A DNA stretch of 64,000 bases. Origin: Syntrophus sp. (in: bacteria) (lineage in GTDB: Bacteria > Desulfobacterota > Syntrophorhabdia > Syntrophorhabdales > Syntrophorhabdaceae). The position numbers and the translations under genes were made by a program. The notes beneath the pieces were generated by a model. The model had not been told where the DNA came from and ran no database searches. It saw only the letters and a list, made by a program, of their open reading frames with translations. Below, in pieces: positions 62,723 through 64,000 of this stretch. The stretch spans positions 1 through 64,000 of the forward strand of contig PNOF01000002.1 in assembly GCA_013824645.1 (NCBI GenBank), in the 5' to 3' direction. The first letter of the stretch is position 1. Each line of letters starts with the position of its first letter.

Positions 62723-63219
62723 TGATCCTGGAAGGATCGGCCTGGAAGTTTGGAGACGATATCTCCACAGACCACATTATACCGGGCAGATTTTATCATC
62801 TGAGATCGAACCTGGAAGAACTGAAAAAACATATTTTCGATGATATTGCCCCTTATTTTCATGAAAAGGTCGTCAAAGGAGATATTATTGTCGGCGGCAG
62901 AAACTTCGGTTTAGGCAGCAGTAGAGAACATGCGCCGCTCATTATCAAAATGGCCGGTATCGATGCAATTGTAGCGAATTCTTTTGCGAGAATATTCTAC
63001 CGTAATGCAATCAATGTTGGTCTTGCGGCAATTATCTGCCCCGTAGATGACATAGAAGAGGGGGACTATCTGGAAATCAAACTTGACGAAGGAATCCTCG
63101 TGAATAAAAGCAAAGGAGGAGAAAAGACCTTTCCTCCTCTACCTGGTATTATGCGGGATATATTAAATGAAGGCGGCCTGGATCATTACATAAGGAAACA
63201 CGGTGCATTGAAAATTTGA
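62722..63219 (+). CDS. Aconitase/homoaconitase family, small subunit
   Basis: The 165-aa swivel domain has [12 protein letters not shown] at the N terminus and [14 protein letters not shown] (about 58-71), which positions substrate carboxylates. Its ATG overlaps the large-subunit stop (TAATG). Fits LeuD/HacB by length. Substrate by context is citrate/isocitrate. Confidence 0.88.
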   Translation: MILEGSAWKFGDDISTDHIIPGRFYHLRSNLEELKKHIFDDIAPYFHEKVVKGDIIVGGRNFGLGSSREHAPLIIKMAGIDAIVANSFARIFYRNAINVGLAAIICPVDDIEEGDYLEIKLDEGILVNKSKGGEKTFPPLPGIMRDILNEGGLDHYIRKHGALKI

Positions 63220-64000
63220 CAGAGATTATTAAAATACCCTGTATAGCAGGTGATGGCATTGGTGATGATATCTGGAGTGCCTCCCGGGAGATCTTTGAAG
63301 AAGCCCTTATAAAGGGAACAGCGGGGCAGAAAAAGATAAAATGGATACCCCTTTTAGCAGGTCTCAAGGCCCTTGAAAAAGAAGATAAACTCTTGCCCGA
63401 TAAAACTCTGGAGACGGTGAAAGAGTATAAAATAGCCATTAAAGGACCGTTGACAACACCGGTCGGAGGAGGGTTCAGGAGCGTCAATGTCCATCTCAGG
63501 CAGATATTTGATCTCTATACCTGTGTCCGTCCTGTCCGTTATTTCAAGGGTTTGCCAAGTCCCCTGAAAACCCCTGAAAAGGTCGATGTCATCATTCTCA
63601 GGGAAAATACTGAAGATATTTACAAAGGGATCGAGTGGAAAGAGGGGACAGAAGAGTCGAAAATGATACTCGACTTTCTGAAGAATAAAATGAATGTGAG
63701 CCTCTCCTCTGATACAGGCATTGGAATAAAGCCTATCAGTAAAACCGGTACGGTCCGTTTTACAAAGTGGGCCATCGATTATGCCATTAAGAATAAGAGA
63801 AGGTCTATCACTGTTGTCCATAAAGGCAATATCATGAAGTATACCGAGGGAGCCTTTCGGGAATGGGCCTATGAAGTGGCAAAAGAATACCCCAAAGCGA
63901 TTAGTTTCGAAGAGTCGGATGAAAAAATCCTCTTCAATGACAGGATCGCCGACAACATGTTTATGCAGATGATCTTGAGACCCGATGAGTATGATATACT
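63216..64000 (+). CDS. icd: Isocitrate dehydrogenase, truncated by the window edge
   Basis: Open from a TTG overlapping the previous stop to the end of the window (about 261 residues). N-terminal IPCIAGDGIGDDIW, then GPLTTPVGGGFRS, LRENTEDIYKGIEW and VHKGNIMKYTEGAFREW, which match NADP-type isocitrate dehydrogenase rather than isopropylmalate dehydrogenase. No ATG lies near; the TTG is chosen because homology starts immediately after it. It completes the route citrate to 2-oxoglutarate for glutamate synthesis. The 3' part is outside. Confidence 0.92.
   Translation, partial: MTEIIKIPCIAGDGIGDDIWSASREIFEEALIKGTAGQKKIKWIPLLAGLKALEKEDKLLPDKTLETVKEYKIAIKGPLTTPVGGGFRSVNVHLRQIFDLYTCVRPVRYFKGLPSPLKTPEKVDVIILRENTEDIYKGIEWKEGTEESKMILDFLKNKMNVSLSSDTGIGIKPISKTGTVRFTKWAIDYAIKNKRRSITVVHKGNIMKYTEGAFREWAYEVAKEYPKAISFEESDEKILFNDRIADNMFMQMILRPDEYDI

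Noticed and set aside
1-64000. tRNA, rRNA, CRISPR arrays, intact insertion sequences or prophage
   Set aside because: I looked for the usual signatures on both strands and saw none; only remnants of a RAYT-type transposase were found. Small RNA genes cannot be excluded without a covariance search.

Overview
The window reads as a contiguous chromosomal piece of an anaerobic bacterium of the Desulfobacterota type (former Deltaproteobacteria, Syntrophales/Syntrophorhabdales-like). This rests on gene content, not on a search. The clues are a Re-type citrate synthase with its own aconitase and isocitrate dehydrogenase, a short GNAT-type N-acetylglutamate synthase, two pyruvoyl-dependent arginine decarboxylases, an exported superoxide-reductase-like protein, and PAS proteins with the CSSC/CPEC tail common in that group. 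I recognise no rRNA, tRNA or CRISPR array.

Layout. 1-9 kb holds core genes: a PAS protein followed by a decayed multihaem cytochrome fragment, a flavin split-barrel protein, a TraB/GumN protein, a lytic transglycosylase, then a + strand run (MetE/UroD-like protein, NAD kinase, RecN, GNAT acetyltransferase) and PmbA. 9.1-34.9 kb is a large, almost entirely + strand surface-polysaccharide locus. It opens with an EPS-associated MarR-type regulator that has a palindromic operator candidate in front of it. Next come a Wzm/Wzt ABC exporter, a CDP-sugar module (RfbF, RfbG, epimerase, C-methyltransferase, reductase), methyltransferases, glycosyltransferases, a fucosyltransferase, and a Pgl-like end (PglA-, PglC-, PglD- and PglF-like plus a GT39-type membrane protein). 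Inside that end lies a scar: a 521-bp direct repeat, about 90% identical, bounds a 2.5-kb unit holding a vapBC-like toxin-antitoxin pair, a frameshifted gene fragment, a RAYT transposase remnant and a chimeric sugar-transferase ORF.

34.9-43.4 kb returns to housekeeping: engB, pyrE, purF, a macrodomain protein, recG, pyruvate kinase and a UDP-sugar pyrophosphorylase. Between engB and pyrE is a dense string of near-perfect hairpins, one of which encloses the Shine-Dalgarno sequence and start codon of a 26-codon ORF. 43.4-44 kb is a rearrangement scar where the first codons of galT meet a truncated phosphatase gene tail to tail. 44-50.5 kb carries a lipoprotein/coiled-coil pair, a TPR protein and a MoxR-DUF58-transglutaminase operon in which DUF58 seems to lack a canonical start codon.

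50.5-55.9 kb holds a DUF2156 protein and an arginine/polyamine cluster: a ThDP decarboxylase diverging from an XRE-cupin regulator, followed by two arginine decarboxylases and agmatinase, with paired operator-like sites in the divergent promoter. 56-57.6 kb has an exported SORL protein with a 59-aa membrane partner and a broken exported protein. 57.8-64 kb carries aspS, then Re-citrate synthase fused to a C-terminal Cache-like sensor domain, aconitase large and small subunits, and isocitrate dehydrogenase cut off by the window edge. Together these form a biosynthetic route from oxaloacetate to 2-oxoglutarate.
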